From Curvularia sp. ZM96 (Eukaryota; Ascomycota; Dothideomycetes; Pleosporales; Pleosporaceae), in contig JAJGBQ010000004.1 of assembly GCA_022457065.1 (NCBI GenBank), forward strand, positions 3,410,001 to 3,474,000: a DNA stretch of 64,000 bases, given 5' to 3'. The number at the start of each line of letters is the position of its first letter. Position 1 is the first letter of the stretch. The translations under genes were made by a program, and so were the position numbers. This document shows, one piece after another, positions 54,663-64,000 of this stretch. Under the pieces are notes generated by a model that saw only the letters and a list, made by a program, of their open reading frames with translations, had not been told where the DNA came from and did no database searches.

Positions 54663-56285
54663 ATGCCGCGACAGCAACGCTCTATAAAGACTGCTCGTGA
54701 AGGCAGACTTAATCTTGCCATAGATTCAATTCAGAAAAACGTTATTTCCACACCTACTCGTGCTGCTAGGTTATATACTATCCCTCGTACAACGCTTCGA
54801 CGCCGTCTGCAAGGTAGTCTACCTAAGGCAGCTGCGAACGCCCAGAAGCGGAAGCTATTACCTACTGAGGAGCAATCTCTTGTGCAATGGATCCTAGACC
54901 TTGATCGACGCGGTTTTCCGCCACATGTTATTGACGTACGACGAATGGCAGACGCTCTACTCGCTGCGCGTGGTCAAGATCCACCTCCACAATCTGTCGG
55001 CAAGAACTAGGTGTCGCGCTTTATCTAAGGTTAGCTAGAGCTTTAGACAAAGTGGAGTAGAAGCTTTAGTAGTCAGCGCGCCCACTGCGAGGATCCTGCC
55101 GTAATTATAGCCTGGTTCAAGCTAGTAGAGGAGACGCGTTAGACGTACGGCGTTCTAGATTAGGATATCTACAACTTTGACGAGACTAGATTCGCGATGG
55201 GCGTCGCTAGGACGTCAAAAGTAGTCACTAGCGCTGATAGAGTCGGCAGAGCAGTCGTCGTCCAGCCAGGCAATCGCGAGTGGGTGACAGCGATCGAGTG
55301 TATCTGCGCCTTAGGCTAGTGCCTACCACCGTTCGTGATCCTCTCTGGTAAGGTCCACCAAAGTAGCTAGTACCGCGACCTCCCATAAGACTAGACTATC
55401 GGCGTCTTAGACAACGGCTGGACGACTAATCAGCTTGGCGTAGAGTGGGCGAAGCACTTCAACCAGTATACAGCCGCTCGTATAGCCGGAGTCTATCGAC
55501 TTCTTATCCTAGACGGCCATAGTAGCCACGCCACGCCAGAGTTCGATCAGTACTGCGCTGAGAACAAGATTATCACTCTCTGTATGCCGCCTCATACGTC
55601 GCACCTCCTCCAGCCTCTAGACGTAAGCTGCTTCTCTCCTCTTAAGCGCGCGTACGGACGTGAGGTTGAGGAGCTCGCCCGTCAAGGCGTCCACCATGTC
55701 GATAAGATAGACTTCCTCGCAGTCTATACACGGATCCGGCCGACAGTCTTCACGCAGCAGAATATCCAAGCTAGCTTTCGGGCGACTGGGCTTCTCCCTT
55801 CTTGTCCAGCTCGTGTCCTATCGTCGCTTACTGTCGTTAGGACACCATCTCTACCACAGACAACTATAGACAACGCCACAATACAGGCAGAAACACCGCA
55901 TACAGTAGCTCAGCTTCAGCAGCAGGCGAAGCTTCTTCAGGAGCGACTCCATCGGCAGTCACAAAGCCTAACAAGCTAGCTTTTACGCTAGGTTATTAAA
56001 GGCTGTCAAATAGCGATGTAGTCAGCAACTATACTTGCTGAAGAGAATAGGAAGCTACGTGCAGCTAACCAGCGTCAATAACAAAAGCAAGACCGGCGGC
56101 GTCAATATATTGCTTCTGGTGGAGTGCTCTAGGCTCAGCAGGCTCAGCAGCTTACTGCAGAGGTAGAAAGGGTGGTCACGGAGGTTGAGCAGGGTGAGAG
56201 CAGTCAGCGACGACAGCGCGCGCTACCGACGTGCACGAAGTGCCATATTCAAGGACACACTCGCACTTCGTGTAGAGCTAGATAG
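54663..56285 (+). pseudogene. Fot1/pogo-family transposase, RIP-damaged
   Basis: One frame can be followed for 541 codons from the ATG at 54663 to TAG at 56283. It starts MPRQQRSIKTAREGRLNLAI, with a CENP-B/HTH_psq-type DNA-binding region (TRAARLYTIPRTTLRRRLQG). The DDE region has NFDETRF (normally NFDETGF, so the Gly is changed) and LDGHSSHA, then MPPHTSHLLQPLDV. The end has a CTKCHIQGHTRTSC zinc knuckle. About fifteen in-frame stops, all TAG or TAA and none TGA, begin at 55008; they sit where Gln or Trp codons would fit. No insertions or deletions break the frame. No functional product is expected. Confidence 0.92.
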
Positions 56286-56365
56286 TAGATTGTATCTCTT
56301 AATTTTATCTTATTTTATTACGTTGTTGTGGACCAATTGCGCAGAGCGTCGTGCTGGGTCTGATG

Positions 56366-56410
56366 GGGGTGGCCGGTGACTGGTGTCGGCCGGTGACTGG
56401 TGGGGCACGT
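56366..56410 (-). repeat. Right terminal inverted repeat, 45 bp
   Basis: Exact reverse complement of 54582-54626, again with the two 15-bp units (reverse strand). Homology stops sharply: the next base inside differs between the two ends. Confidence 0.95.
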
Positions 56411-56412
56411 TA
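56411..56412. repeat. Right TA target-site duplication
   Basis: TA directly outside the right inverted repeat, pairing with 54580-54581. Confidence 0.85.
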
Positions 56413-56524
56413 CCTGAATTGCTTACTCATCGCTGTGCCCAAATGTGCGGCTGATCCTTAGATGTCAACCTCGTCCTCAGACGCGCACTACAATCTCTTC
56501 GCTCGCGGTCTGAATGAGCCACTC

Positions 56525-58263
56525 TCAACACTGCCTCTTCCTCATTTGAACCACTGGACCCTTCCTGTTGGCCACAAACATGTCGTAGAGTTGGTATTGG
56601 TCCTCCACCTGTCGCCCGGGCTGCGCCTTTGGATCACCTCCACCAAGGTTGTTGCCCGGAACCCCTTGCACTTCGTACATCCACAATGTCTTCGCTAGAA
56701 CAAGACGCATCTCGAGCCAGGCAAGATTCTTGCCGACACAACCACGGGTACCAAACGAGAAGGCACAGAAGCCAGTCTCGGCCAAAGCTACGCTTTCTGC
56801 TGAAGATCCCTCTTTTCCAGACTCGTCCACAATCCAGCGTTCAGGTCGGAACTTGAAGGGCTCAGGGTACACGTTCTCATTGTAACTGAGACAGTACATA
56901 CCAGTACTTACGTGAACACCAGCGGGGAAGTAGTGGTTGTCGACACTGGTGCCGCCTGGAAGAACTTGCCGGCTCGGCTCGGCAGCAAGCGGTGGAGTCA
57001 TACGCATCGCTTCTTGAAGGAATGCTGTCATATACTTGCAAGACGTGATTTTACTGCCAGACTTGATGTCACCATAGCTTGCAAAGGTTGAGCGGATCTC
57101 TTGAGCAAGCTTGGCTTGGACCGCCGGCTGCTTTGCTAAGTAGAAGAAGGCAGCCGACATCACAACTGACGTTGTGTCGCTCCCAGCAATGGTCAGCAGC
57201 TCGCATTCAGCGTAGAGTTCGTTCAGATCGTAGCCGCGCTCTCCAGTCTCAGGATCGACAGCCTTGAAGAGCCAATGGAAAAAGTCTCTTCGGACCTCGC
57301 TATCTGGTTTTGGGTTCTTCTCCAATTCTTGTTCAATCTGAGAACGGCTCGTGAGGCACTGGCTCACAAAATCTTGCCATCTCTGAACAACTGGCGGAGT
57401 GGCAACCGACAGGAGCCAATCTAGACCCCGAGGCTTCAACCACAGCCATATGTCAGCAAATGGGCTGAAGGCGATCTTGGATTCATTAGCACTGTTCAAG
57501 AGCGTTGTGGAGTGGACATGACTCACTGAGTGGATGATTTCCAGATATGTAGCCATGACTTCTGGAATGTGGCGTAGGTCGCTTCCAGGCTCCTTCATGT
57601 TGAAGTTCTTGCCAAAACACAGGTCACCAAGAATATCGAATACGAGCCAGTTGATCCAATCACACATGTTGATTGGTGTAGTCCATTCGCCATCCTTTGT
57701 AGCTTGCTGACCAATCAACTCCAACCAGCGATCCATATTGGAGTGCAGAAACACTTCAGCATCACGCAATGCAGCCTCAGAAAACGCATAGTTCAATACA
57801 CGGCGCTTTCGAGCATGGACATCGATAGTCGTGCTGCTCCAGGTGTTGATTGAGTGGACATTGCGTGGCCATACACGGTAATAGTCACTCTTCTTGACAT
57901 TGCCTTTCGGTCCGAATATCTTCTTGAAGGCGGACGGGGTGTTGAGCACGACGCTGTCTGGGCGGTACCGAAATTCTGGGCCTGGTGGCTATGAGTAAGA
58001 GCACCTATGAGCGTGGGGCGCTTGACCATACCGTATTTCTCTTGCAGGCTATGCATCCAGACGTGCCTGTCACCAGTCCGCGTGTGCCACCATGACGGGA
58101 TCACCGTTAAGCGAGCCCAGAACGGACCGGGGAATGAGGCGAGTGGGTGGAAATAGAGGCGGTAACAGGCGGCTATCAAGATGTATACTAACACCGAAGA
58201 GAAACACAGTGTAACGAGGCTTGGGTAGGATCCCTCAGCGAGAGCATTCTGGTTACCCATCAT
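56525..58263 (-). CDS. Cytochrome P450 monooxygenase, 562 aa
   Basis: Two exons: 58263-58032 and 57981-56525, joined EKYG/PEFRYRPDSVV. The acceptor CCACCAG is chosen because it alone restores frame; an AG 8 bases earlier does not. Start MMGNQNALAEG at 58263 precedes the membrane anchor SLVTLCFSSVLVYILIAACYRLYF; an ATG 45 codons upstream (58398) would put a polar extension before the anchor. Landmarks are PLASFPGPFWARLT (Pro-rich hinge), AGSDTT (I-helix oxygen-activation), EAMRMTPP (ExxR), FRPERW and FSFGTRGCVGKNLAW, with Cys as haem ligand. This is a complete microsomal P450. It resembles fungal P450s of secondary metabolism or detoxification; substrate unknown. No other biosynthetic gene is adjacent, and a dead transposon ends 114 bases downstream. 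Confidence 0.93.
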
Positions 58264-60242
58264 GCACCTGCAGCTCGATCTGGCAGAAGAAGAAAAGTTC
58301 AAGGACCCGAAACAAAGCGGAGAGCATAGAGATTCTTGTATGTGTATCTTATGTTCGCCGATTAGTCGTCCTGGACGGGTTATCTTACTCTTTTTCATCT
58401 AGTGCTCACGCACATGTTAGCGTCTGGCTGATTAGTTTACATACAAAGACATTGGATGGAAGCTCCGCGGTTTCTGTCGAATACAGCCCAAAAGTGGAGT
58501 TTTGCTTTTCGGCAAGATCGGCAAATGGAGTCAGCGAGCCGTTCCTTGTAGCACTACCGCATCAGGGTCACTAGGTCACCACAGGATATTACATGCAGAC
58601 AACTATGTCATCACTAGACAGCTTTCCTCTCGATGCAACACTACATACTAATCCTTCATCTCACCATGGAAAATTTTCAATGGTTTAGTAAGCCCCATGT
58701 TGAACCCAACGATACTCAGAAAAAGTAATCTGGTCGCTCGACGTAGTGGAGGCAGAGGCCCACTCGCTAAACCTGATAAGGGCATTTGCATTTTCCCCTG
58801 GTCGTTTTCGAAACAAGAAGGAAAAGAGGCAAAGTGTGCGTGTGCAACTCCCTATACGTTCCTTGGAGGCTCTCGCTTCACGCAGGCGGTTTTAAAACGG
58901 GCTAGCCTGACGACTCGCGAGGCTTCGATTCTGACCCGCCGCCCATCCGCACGCCATCTTTCTTTCCGCTTCCGCGATCCTACTCAGCAGCCTTTGTGCG
59001 TCGCTTGATTGGCACTACAGGTGAAACCACTGAGAACATCTGGCTCGTACACCACTGCCACTGTAGTGTATCTCCAGATCTGTATGTATATTTGCTTTTC
59101 TACCAATCAATAGGCGCCTCTCATATCAACCTCGCCGTCAAAGTGTCTACTAGCAAAGAAAAAGACAACATGGACAGCGCCCCGAGTCACCGATGATGAA
59201 CACGTGCAAACAAGCCTCAGCCTCCCCGAGTTATTGGCTGGCTTCCAACTGCCGAAAGCCGATGCTGACTCGGCGTATGGCAAGAAAAATTACCGAGGAG
59301 AGCCAAACAGATGGCCATGGCATTCCTTCGAGGCCAAATAGGAAACTGATCTCCTGGGCCCCTACGCTCGCTGAACGGTGGCAAGCCTCAAAATCGTGCC
59401 GAAGGCGGCCACCCCAGGAGCACGAAACCGCGGGATGCAGGGGTAATTTTTCCTTAGTAACCGATTGCGATTCTTACAAACACACGACAACCAGCAGAAG
59501 TCAGTAACAGGTAATAATGCTCTCTGCCAAAATACGACAAAGCGGGTCTTCAGCTCGTTCGCACCCAACAACCACGCTATGCACCCATTTGCAATCAAAT
59601 ATATTACTTTGCGGTAATGTAGTGTGCATGCCTTTTCTTTTGTAGTTTGTGGAAAAGGAAAGTGTGCATTACTCCATCCCTCTGTTACCCAGCGCGTATC
59701 AACCATGCATGACAGTTGTGGAGATGCGGTTCCGCGGGTTTACGTCAACCTATAGTCCAACCCGTCCCCGGACCTTATTCCATGCCCACTCATATGTACA
59801 TGAGAGGAAAAGCTCCGTCGCTCGTGAGCGCTCCAGCCCGCGTCCCCCAAACGGGACCCACTGCCTAGCGCACCCGGGGATGTCAAGACCCTGGTCTCCG
59901 TTGTTAGAGTTTGCTCAACAGCCGGTAGCGTGGTGAAGATTGCCGCTTTCTTATTCACAATATGGGGCTTCAGAAGCAAAAACGACGTACGAAAACAGTA
60001 ACCCCAGGGGCACTGTAGTCGGGAGTGGCTGCAGCGGCACGAGCCACGGATACGGGGGGCGCATCTTCAGGCGCCCCGAAGGGTCTTCTCCTTAGTATAA
60101 TATCGGCAACTGTTCGACATGTTGCAGATCAGAAGGAGGGTCGTTCTCAGTGTTCATTCACGCCTTCTCGCTTTGTGTCTCTCTTTTTTTTTGATCAGAA
60201 AATATCGCGAGGCAGTTCATCACGAAGTCTGCATCGTAAGCC
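58264..60242. other. Gene-poor 2-kb region between the P450 and Pth11-like genes
   Basis: The two genes face apart. Frames of 60-115 codons occur on both strands (for example 58697-59008 and 59362-59706 minus) but none has a domain or convincing splice. The left end includes the P450 promoter, the right end the promoter of the Pth11-like gene, with a T run at 60183-60192. No repeat copies of the transposon were found here. Confidence 0.4.
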
Positions 60243-61672
60243 ATGGCGCCCATTACCGATCCCCAGGAAAGCTTGTAAGTAGTTGAAGACAGTCACTGTC
60301 TCTTTCCCCGACTCCGGTGATGCTTTATGGGATACCCCTACCAATACCTGGACCAGAAAACACTATACTGGGAGTCATGACACTGACAGCAATCTAGAGT
60401 GGCGTTTCGCCAGCGTCTTGATGGAATCGCTATATTCACTTATATCCTCATCATGGTCCTCGTGCCCTTGAAGATCTGGTGTCGTTACCGCAATCGGGGG
60501 TGGCGCAATGTACAATGGGACGACTACATGTCGATAGTTGCGCTGGCACTTGCAAACGGTTTCTTCTACGTATGCGTCATTGGTAAGCATTCGCCTTCCG
60601 CGCCTTCTCATCGGGTGGAGAGTGACCAACAGCTAACCACTGTATCCTCTAGGCATGCGGGAATCACTGGGTCTACACATCACTGAGATCCAAGATCCTT
60701 TCCAGATTATTGCTTTTTTGAAGAACATCTACGTGGGCAATATACTCTACACTCTGAGTATCACGGCAATCAAGCTCTCTGTCCTGGCTTTCTACTGGCG
60801 ACTGTTCGAAATCAAGGCCCGCATCGCCATCTACGTTGTCACTGCTGCTGCAATCACTTGGTGTATTTCTATTGTAAGCCATAAAAGTCTTCTTCATACA
60901 CTATGTCCAATCGCTTCGAATGCTAACCACGATTGTGTCTTTGTAGTTGCTCTGCGTCATTTTCAACTGCATCCCAGTCAAAGCTGCTTGGGATATTACT
61001 GTCCAGGGCGCACACTGCATCTCTATCCGAGCTATTTACCTCGGTGGCTCTGTCCCCAACGTCTGCCTCGACCTCATCATTGTCCTCATGCCGCTGCCAT
61101 ACGTGTGGCGCTTACACGCGCCCCTTGCACAGCGCATCGTGCTCGCAGGCATGTTTGCCCTGGGCACCTTCATCGCCGTTGTATCCCTCGTGCGCCTCAT
61201 CATCTTCCTACAAATCCCCATTGCCACGCAGGGCGACGTCACGTACAACTTCCGCGAGATTATCGTATGGTCAATTGTCGAAGTAAACATTGGCCTGTCA
61301 TGTGCCTGTCTGCCTAGTTTGAAACCCGTGTTTCAGGCGGTGGGACTGAGCAGGCTCTTCTCTTTCACTTCCTCCCGACCTTCCGACATCGAATCACCAG
61401 GGCCATCGCACAAGCTTGGTTCTAAAGACTCAGCGGCCTCCAAGCCACGCAAGAAGGGCGCTACAGGTGGATTGTTCTCCACACTCGCCGGCATAAGCAG
61501 AATGGAAGAAGAGGAAGAGACGAAATTTGTAAATGAAGATATGGGCAAACATCATGTTGACATTGAGCTAGCGCGCGTGAGCGATGATAGCGAGCAGAGG
61601 ACAGCCCCCACTGGCATCAGCGTCCAGAAGAACTGGAGTGTCTTGGTCGACGACAAGAAATCTGGACGATAG
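60243..61672 (+). CDS. Rhodopsin-domain (Pth11-like, non-CFEM) seven-span membrane protein, 387 aa
   Basis: Four exons: 60243-60274, 60398-60582, 60653-60873 and 60947-61672; all junctions GT/AG and in frame. It starts MAPITDPQESLVAFRQRLDG. Spans include IAIFTYILIMVLVPLKIWCRY, NVQWDDYMSIVALALANGFFYVCVIG, ITAIKLSVLAFYWRLF, LLCVIFNCIPVKAAWD, VCLDLIIVLMPLPYVWRL and IIVWSIVEVNIGLSCACLPSLKPVF. WDDY, LYTLSITAIKLSVLAFYWRLF and the VE-x-N-x-G-L-x-CACLPSL-x-P motif are hallmarks of the fungal rhodopsin-like family (DUF3328-unrelated, often called integral membrane/Pth11-like). No CFEM Cys pattern is present at the N-terminus. The 120-residue C-terminal tail is hydrophilic and Ser/Lys/Glu-rich. Such proteins are putative receptors; ligand unknown. 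Confidence 0.9.
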
Positions 61673-64000
61673 TCTTTTTGTTAAAAAGAAGAGTCAAACA
61701 AGTCGACGATGTATATACGACATGACGTCGACCGGTCAATGTTTCGGTTACGGTAAAAATCTTCGGACAGAGAGCTGAGCTTTCCGCATCCATGCAAATT
61801 TGCTGTCTTTCAAAGCGAATAGAGCGTTTTCTGTTTTCTTGTGTAGTTAGCTCTAAGGACTGCAGCTTCGTTAGTCTTGCAGTCCTAGGCTATGTACGAT
61901 ACCCCGCTGGGACTGATGTGGATTAGAATTTTGATTGAAAACAAAAAAGGTCCAAAAGGCCACGAATGGATATATAACGATAGAGAAAAATTGGATAGTT
62001 GTGCAGAATAGGAGGATGTGGTCTTAATATTAGGAATGATGAAGATATGCTTGGAACATCTTGAACCTTGACGTGATGACGACGATGGCCCATGAAGCAA
62101 AGAGGAATGTTTGAATGTCAAGTAATTCAGCTTAGGGGTATGGCGCGTCTTGCTAGTTTGTGCTGGTGGAATATGCCAGTTGAGGTGTATATTCCAATAC
62201 CGTCATCACGTACTCAAAACCGGTCGCAGGCCTTGCCTCACTCAAAATAAATGACGATATACAACTAACAGCGCCTGGAAACCATAGCCACATTCGGCTG
62301 TCGACAAGGCATCATAATCAGCTTGTTGCTAAGACAAAGGGCGAATGAGGATCCGCCACCTATAGGCAAGGTGCGTATTTAGCCTAGGACGCCACGGCGC
62401 GTACTGCTTGGCCCCTCCTCTTCAGTCATAAACAACGCCTCATCCCTACTTACTTCCTGACACTGGAGGCCGTTTTTTTGTGGCTACGGGCATCGAATGT
62501 CTTTGATCTTCCATGTGGACATCGAAACTTCGAGAGGATGGTATTACGTATGGCCTCAAGGTACTACCAGATGGCACCAGCCTTGCGGGTCCTGAAGCAA
62601 CATCGGGTCTCAAGAGATTGGCCATGAATTCGTGTCCAGGTCACTAAGTAAGATGGATGGATCGTTACGAAATAACGCTTTGAGCTGTTTTAAGCCAAAT
62701 AAGAGAGGTCAGCTCAGCTGTAGTTATCAGTCACGCCATGAACTGATTTGAGTTAGAAGGATCTTTGACAGCAAAAGAGCTAGGGTGTTCTGGGAGGACT
62801 CAACAGTTAGCAGAATGTTCGGCTACTTCAACGAATTGGAGTCTGACTTTGTTGGGTTCGGGTTCTGCGGCAAGACTGTAAGTCATATCCCAGGTCGCTA
62901 GTAGATTCAGACGGTCTATCTACTCTTGGGTCATCGTTGTGTCTGGTTGCAATAGGCTGACTGTATGCAGAGATGCGTAATCATGCCTCTTAGTGGTGGA
63001 AATATATCTGATATGTCCGCCATTGTGTCACCATGGAAACCCGACGAAAAATTGCTCTGCGAGATTGTTGATGGCGAGAACAGAGACACAATTTTTGAAC
63101 GACTAATTACTTATCATCCTCCATAATAGGCATAATAAACCTTCGATACTAGCGAAACAGATCCCTGGGAAAGCATAGACCAAAAAATATGGCATGCAAG
63201 GTTATGTATTGGGCATGAGAACGCGGCGCAAAATCAATAAAACATCGTACTCAAGTACGACGCTACAAAGGAAACCTATCACGGAGCCAAAGCTGGGTAT
63301 ACACGAGCAGATGCTGGATATATCCCAGACGTGTCGTTCGATCCTGTTGCCTAGCGATTTCAATATTGTCCCCCTGTTCTGGCCCAAGGAATGGGGCTTA
63401 CAACGCGCCCAATATGCCTTCAGATGATACTGGACTCGCCAAAGAACAGGCCCATTGTGTACACACAAATTGAGATTACCCTCACTCTAGCTCCTATCTG
63501 GAACACGGATCCATAGGATCTATTTCATGTCGAACTCAGGTATTTGAGTCACATTGCTCTACGTGCGTGGTTCAGAGTGGAGCCATATTCGGCAAGGGGT
63601 GATCCCTGAACCATGCACTCCTCAATGGCGTTTGTGCGTTGCATGGCATATGCCCCAAGTTCCTTTTTCTTACTCTTCAAGATCTAAGACTGGACAGGCA
63701 GCGGACAGGAGTACGTTTTACGAGAAGACCGAGGGTGTTTATGCCGCAGGTACGGGTCGGTGCTGACATTTGCATGTGCAGAGCCTCATACGAGCCACTT
63801 TGTTTTTGCTCGGGCTCTTATCCCGGTCGTTGAGTAAGTTATTTCAAGGTTTCCTTGACACCCTTAGCGATGCACTGTCCCCAAATGGTAGATGCAGTCA
63901 ATACAACCCTCGGCAGCTCGAATGACAAGCCAATTGGGCTCGGCGGGGCTCGAGAGAGTTGAGTATCCTCCATGTGGCGTTGGAGCAGTGAAGAACGACA
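61673..64000. other. AT-richer, gene-poor right end
   Basis: 2.3 kb with no complete recognisable gene. The only structure I would follow up is a possible short two-exon frame at 62815-63126, listed separately. Frames at 63194-63427 and 63554-63766 lack features. The right edge cuts the window; whatever follows is unseen. Confidence 0.4.
62815..63126 (+). CDS. Possible short two-exon gene or gene fragment, about 72 aa
   Basis: Weak call. Exon 62815-62877 (63 bases, MFGYFNELESDFVGFGFCGK) ends at a canonical GTAAGT, and exon 62971-63123 begins after TATGCAG; the combined frame ends at TAA 63124. The second part reads RCVIMPLSGGNISDMSA and ends ERLITYHPP. Upstream in the same frame, codons from about 62757 (RIFDSKRARVFWEDSTVS) are also open, so this may be the 3' part of a larger, possibly degraded gene. 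I recognise no family. Confidence 0.25.

Larger units (their letters stand above)
54582..56410 (+). mobile_element. Fot1/pogo-type (Tc1-mariner superfamily) DNA transposon, 1829 bp, inactivated
   Basis: Complete element: identical 45-bp terminal inverted repeats, flanking TA duplication, and one transposase frame covering most of the interior. Length matches Fot1-like elements of ascomycetes (about 1.9 kb). The transposase is broken by many TAG/TAA codons without any frameshift, the pattern expected of RIP (C to T at CpA on either strand). It lies in the gap beside the P450 gene, ending 114 bases beyond the P450 stop codon, and disrupts no recognisable gene. Confidence 0.95.

Noticed and set aside
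54582..56410. Two separate small genes at 54663-55010 and 55584-55979
   Set aside because: Both lie in the same frame of one transposase and are the pieces left between RIP-type stops; the inverted repeats and TA duplication show a single element.
58264..58398. Longer P450 N-terminus from the ATG at 58398
   Set aside because: Would place about 45 polar residues before the membrane anchor, unlike microsomal P450s; the ATG at 58263 gives a usual N-terminus.

Overview
The window is nuclear DNA of a filamentous ascomycete (Pezizomycotina), most likely a Dothideomycete of the Pleosporales type. The evidence is protein genes split by short introns (about 45-70 bases, GT...AG), both strands coding with no operons, typical ascomycete families (TOR, Sec12, Trm1, Rrp3, Ssf1, Hri1, Mae1-type and Pth11-like proteins) and a Fot1/pogo transposon damaged in the manner of repeat-induced point mutation (RIP). 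The order-level placement is inference; no rRNA, tRNA or mitochondrial sequence was seen.

Layout: 0.9-2.7 kb, a conserved fungal protein of unknown function. 4.3-7.9 kb, an importin-7/8-type karyopherin (10 exons). 8.8-10.9 kb, Sec12, the ER exchange factor for Sar1. 11.3-18.7 kb, the complete TOR kinase. 20.1-22.0 kb, a Mae1-type dicarboxylate transporter. 22.6-23.8 kb, Hri1. 23.9-25.1 kb, a membrane protein with two PPxY motifs. 25.7-27.7 kb, Trm1. 28.9-30.4 kb, Rds1. 31.05-34.55 kb, a lower-GC accessory stretch with two divergent genes: a small multi-pass membrane protein and a 522-residue protein that looks like a membrane-anchored LRAT/NlpC-P60-type thiol enzyme. 34.9-43.4 kb, a UPF0303 protein, the Rrp3 and Ssf1 ribosome-biogenesis genes head to head, a fungal unknown, an Izh/PAQR protein and a Tudor-domain/AT-hook protein. 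44.0-49.1 kb, two divergent MFS transporters. 49.8-53.7 kb, Arl1 and a DUF3433 membrane protein. 54.58-56.41 kb, a complete but dead Fot1/pogo element. 56.5-58.3 kb, a cytochrome P450. 60.2-61.7 kb, a Pth11-like rhodopsin-domain protein. 61.7-64 kb is nearly gene-free.

Most genes are housekeeping and share promoters as divergent pairs. The clearest functional pair is RRP3/SSF1: two nucleolar ribosome-assembly factors transcribed from one 313-base region that carries a 16-base perfect palindrome. TOR, the master growth regulator, lies 20 kb away, but nothing links it directly to them. The accessory parts are the 31-34.6 kb gene pair and the 54-64 kb transposon/P450/Pth11-like end.

The best candidate for an undescribed system is the divergent pair at 31.05-34.55 kb: a predicted His/Cys thiol hydrolase or acyltransferase with a C-terminal membrane anchor beside a 204-residue multi-pass membrane protein. 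Other points worth checking are a probable non-AUG mitochondrial leader on Trm1 and the untouched 45-bp inverted repeats on the RIP-damaged transposon. All exon boundaries were read by eye from frame and splice-site consensus; no database search was possible.
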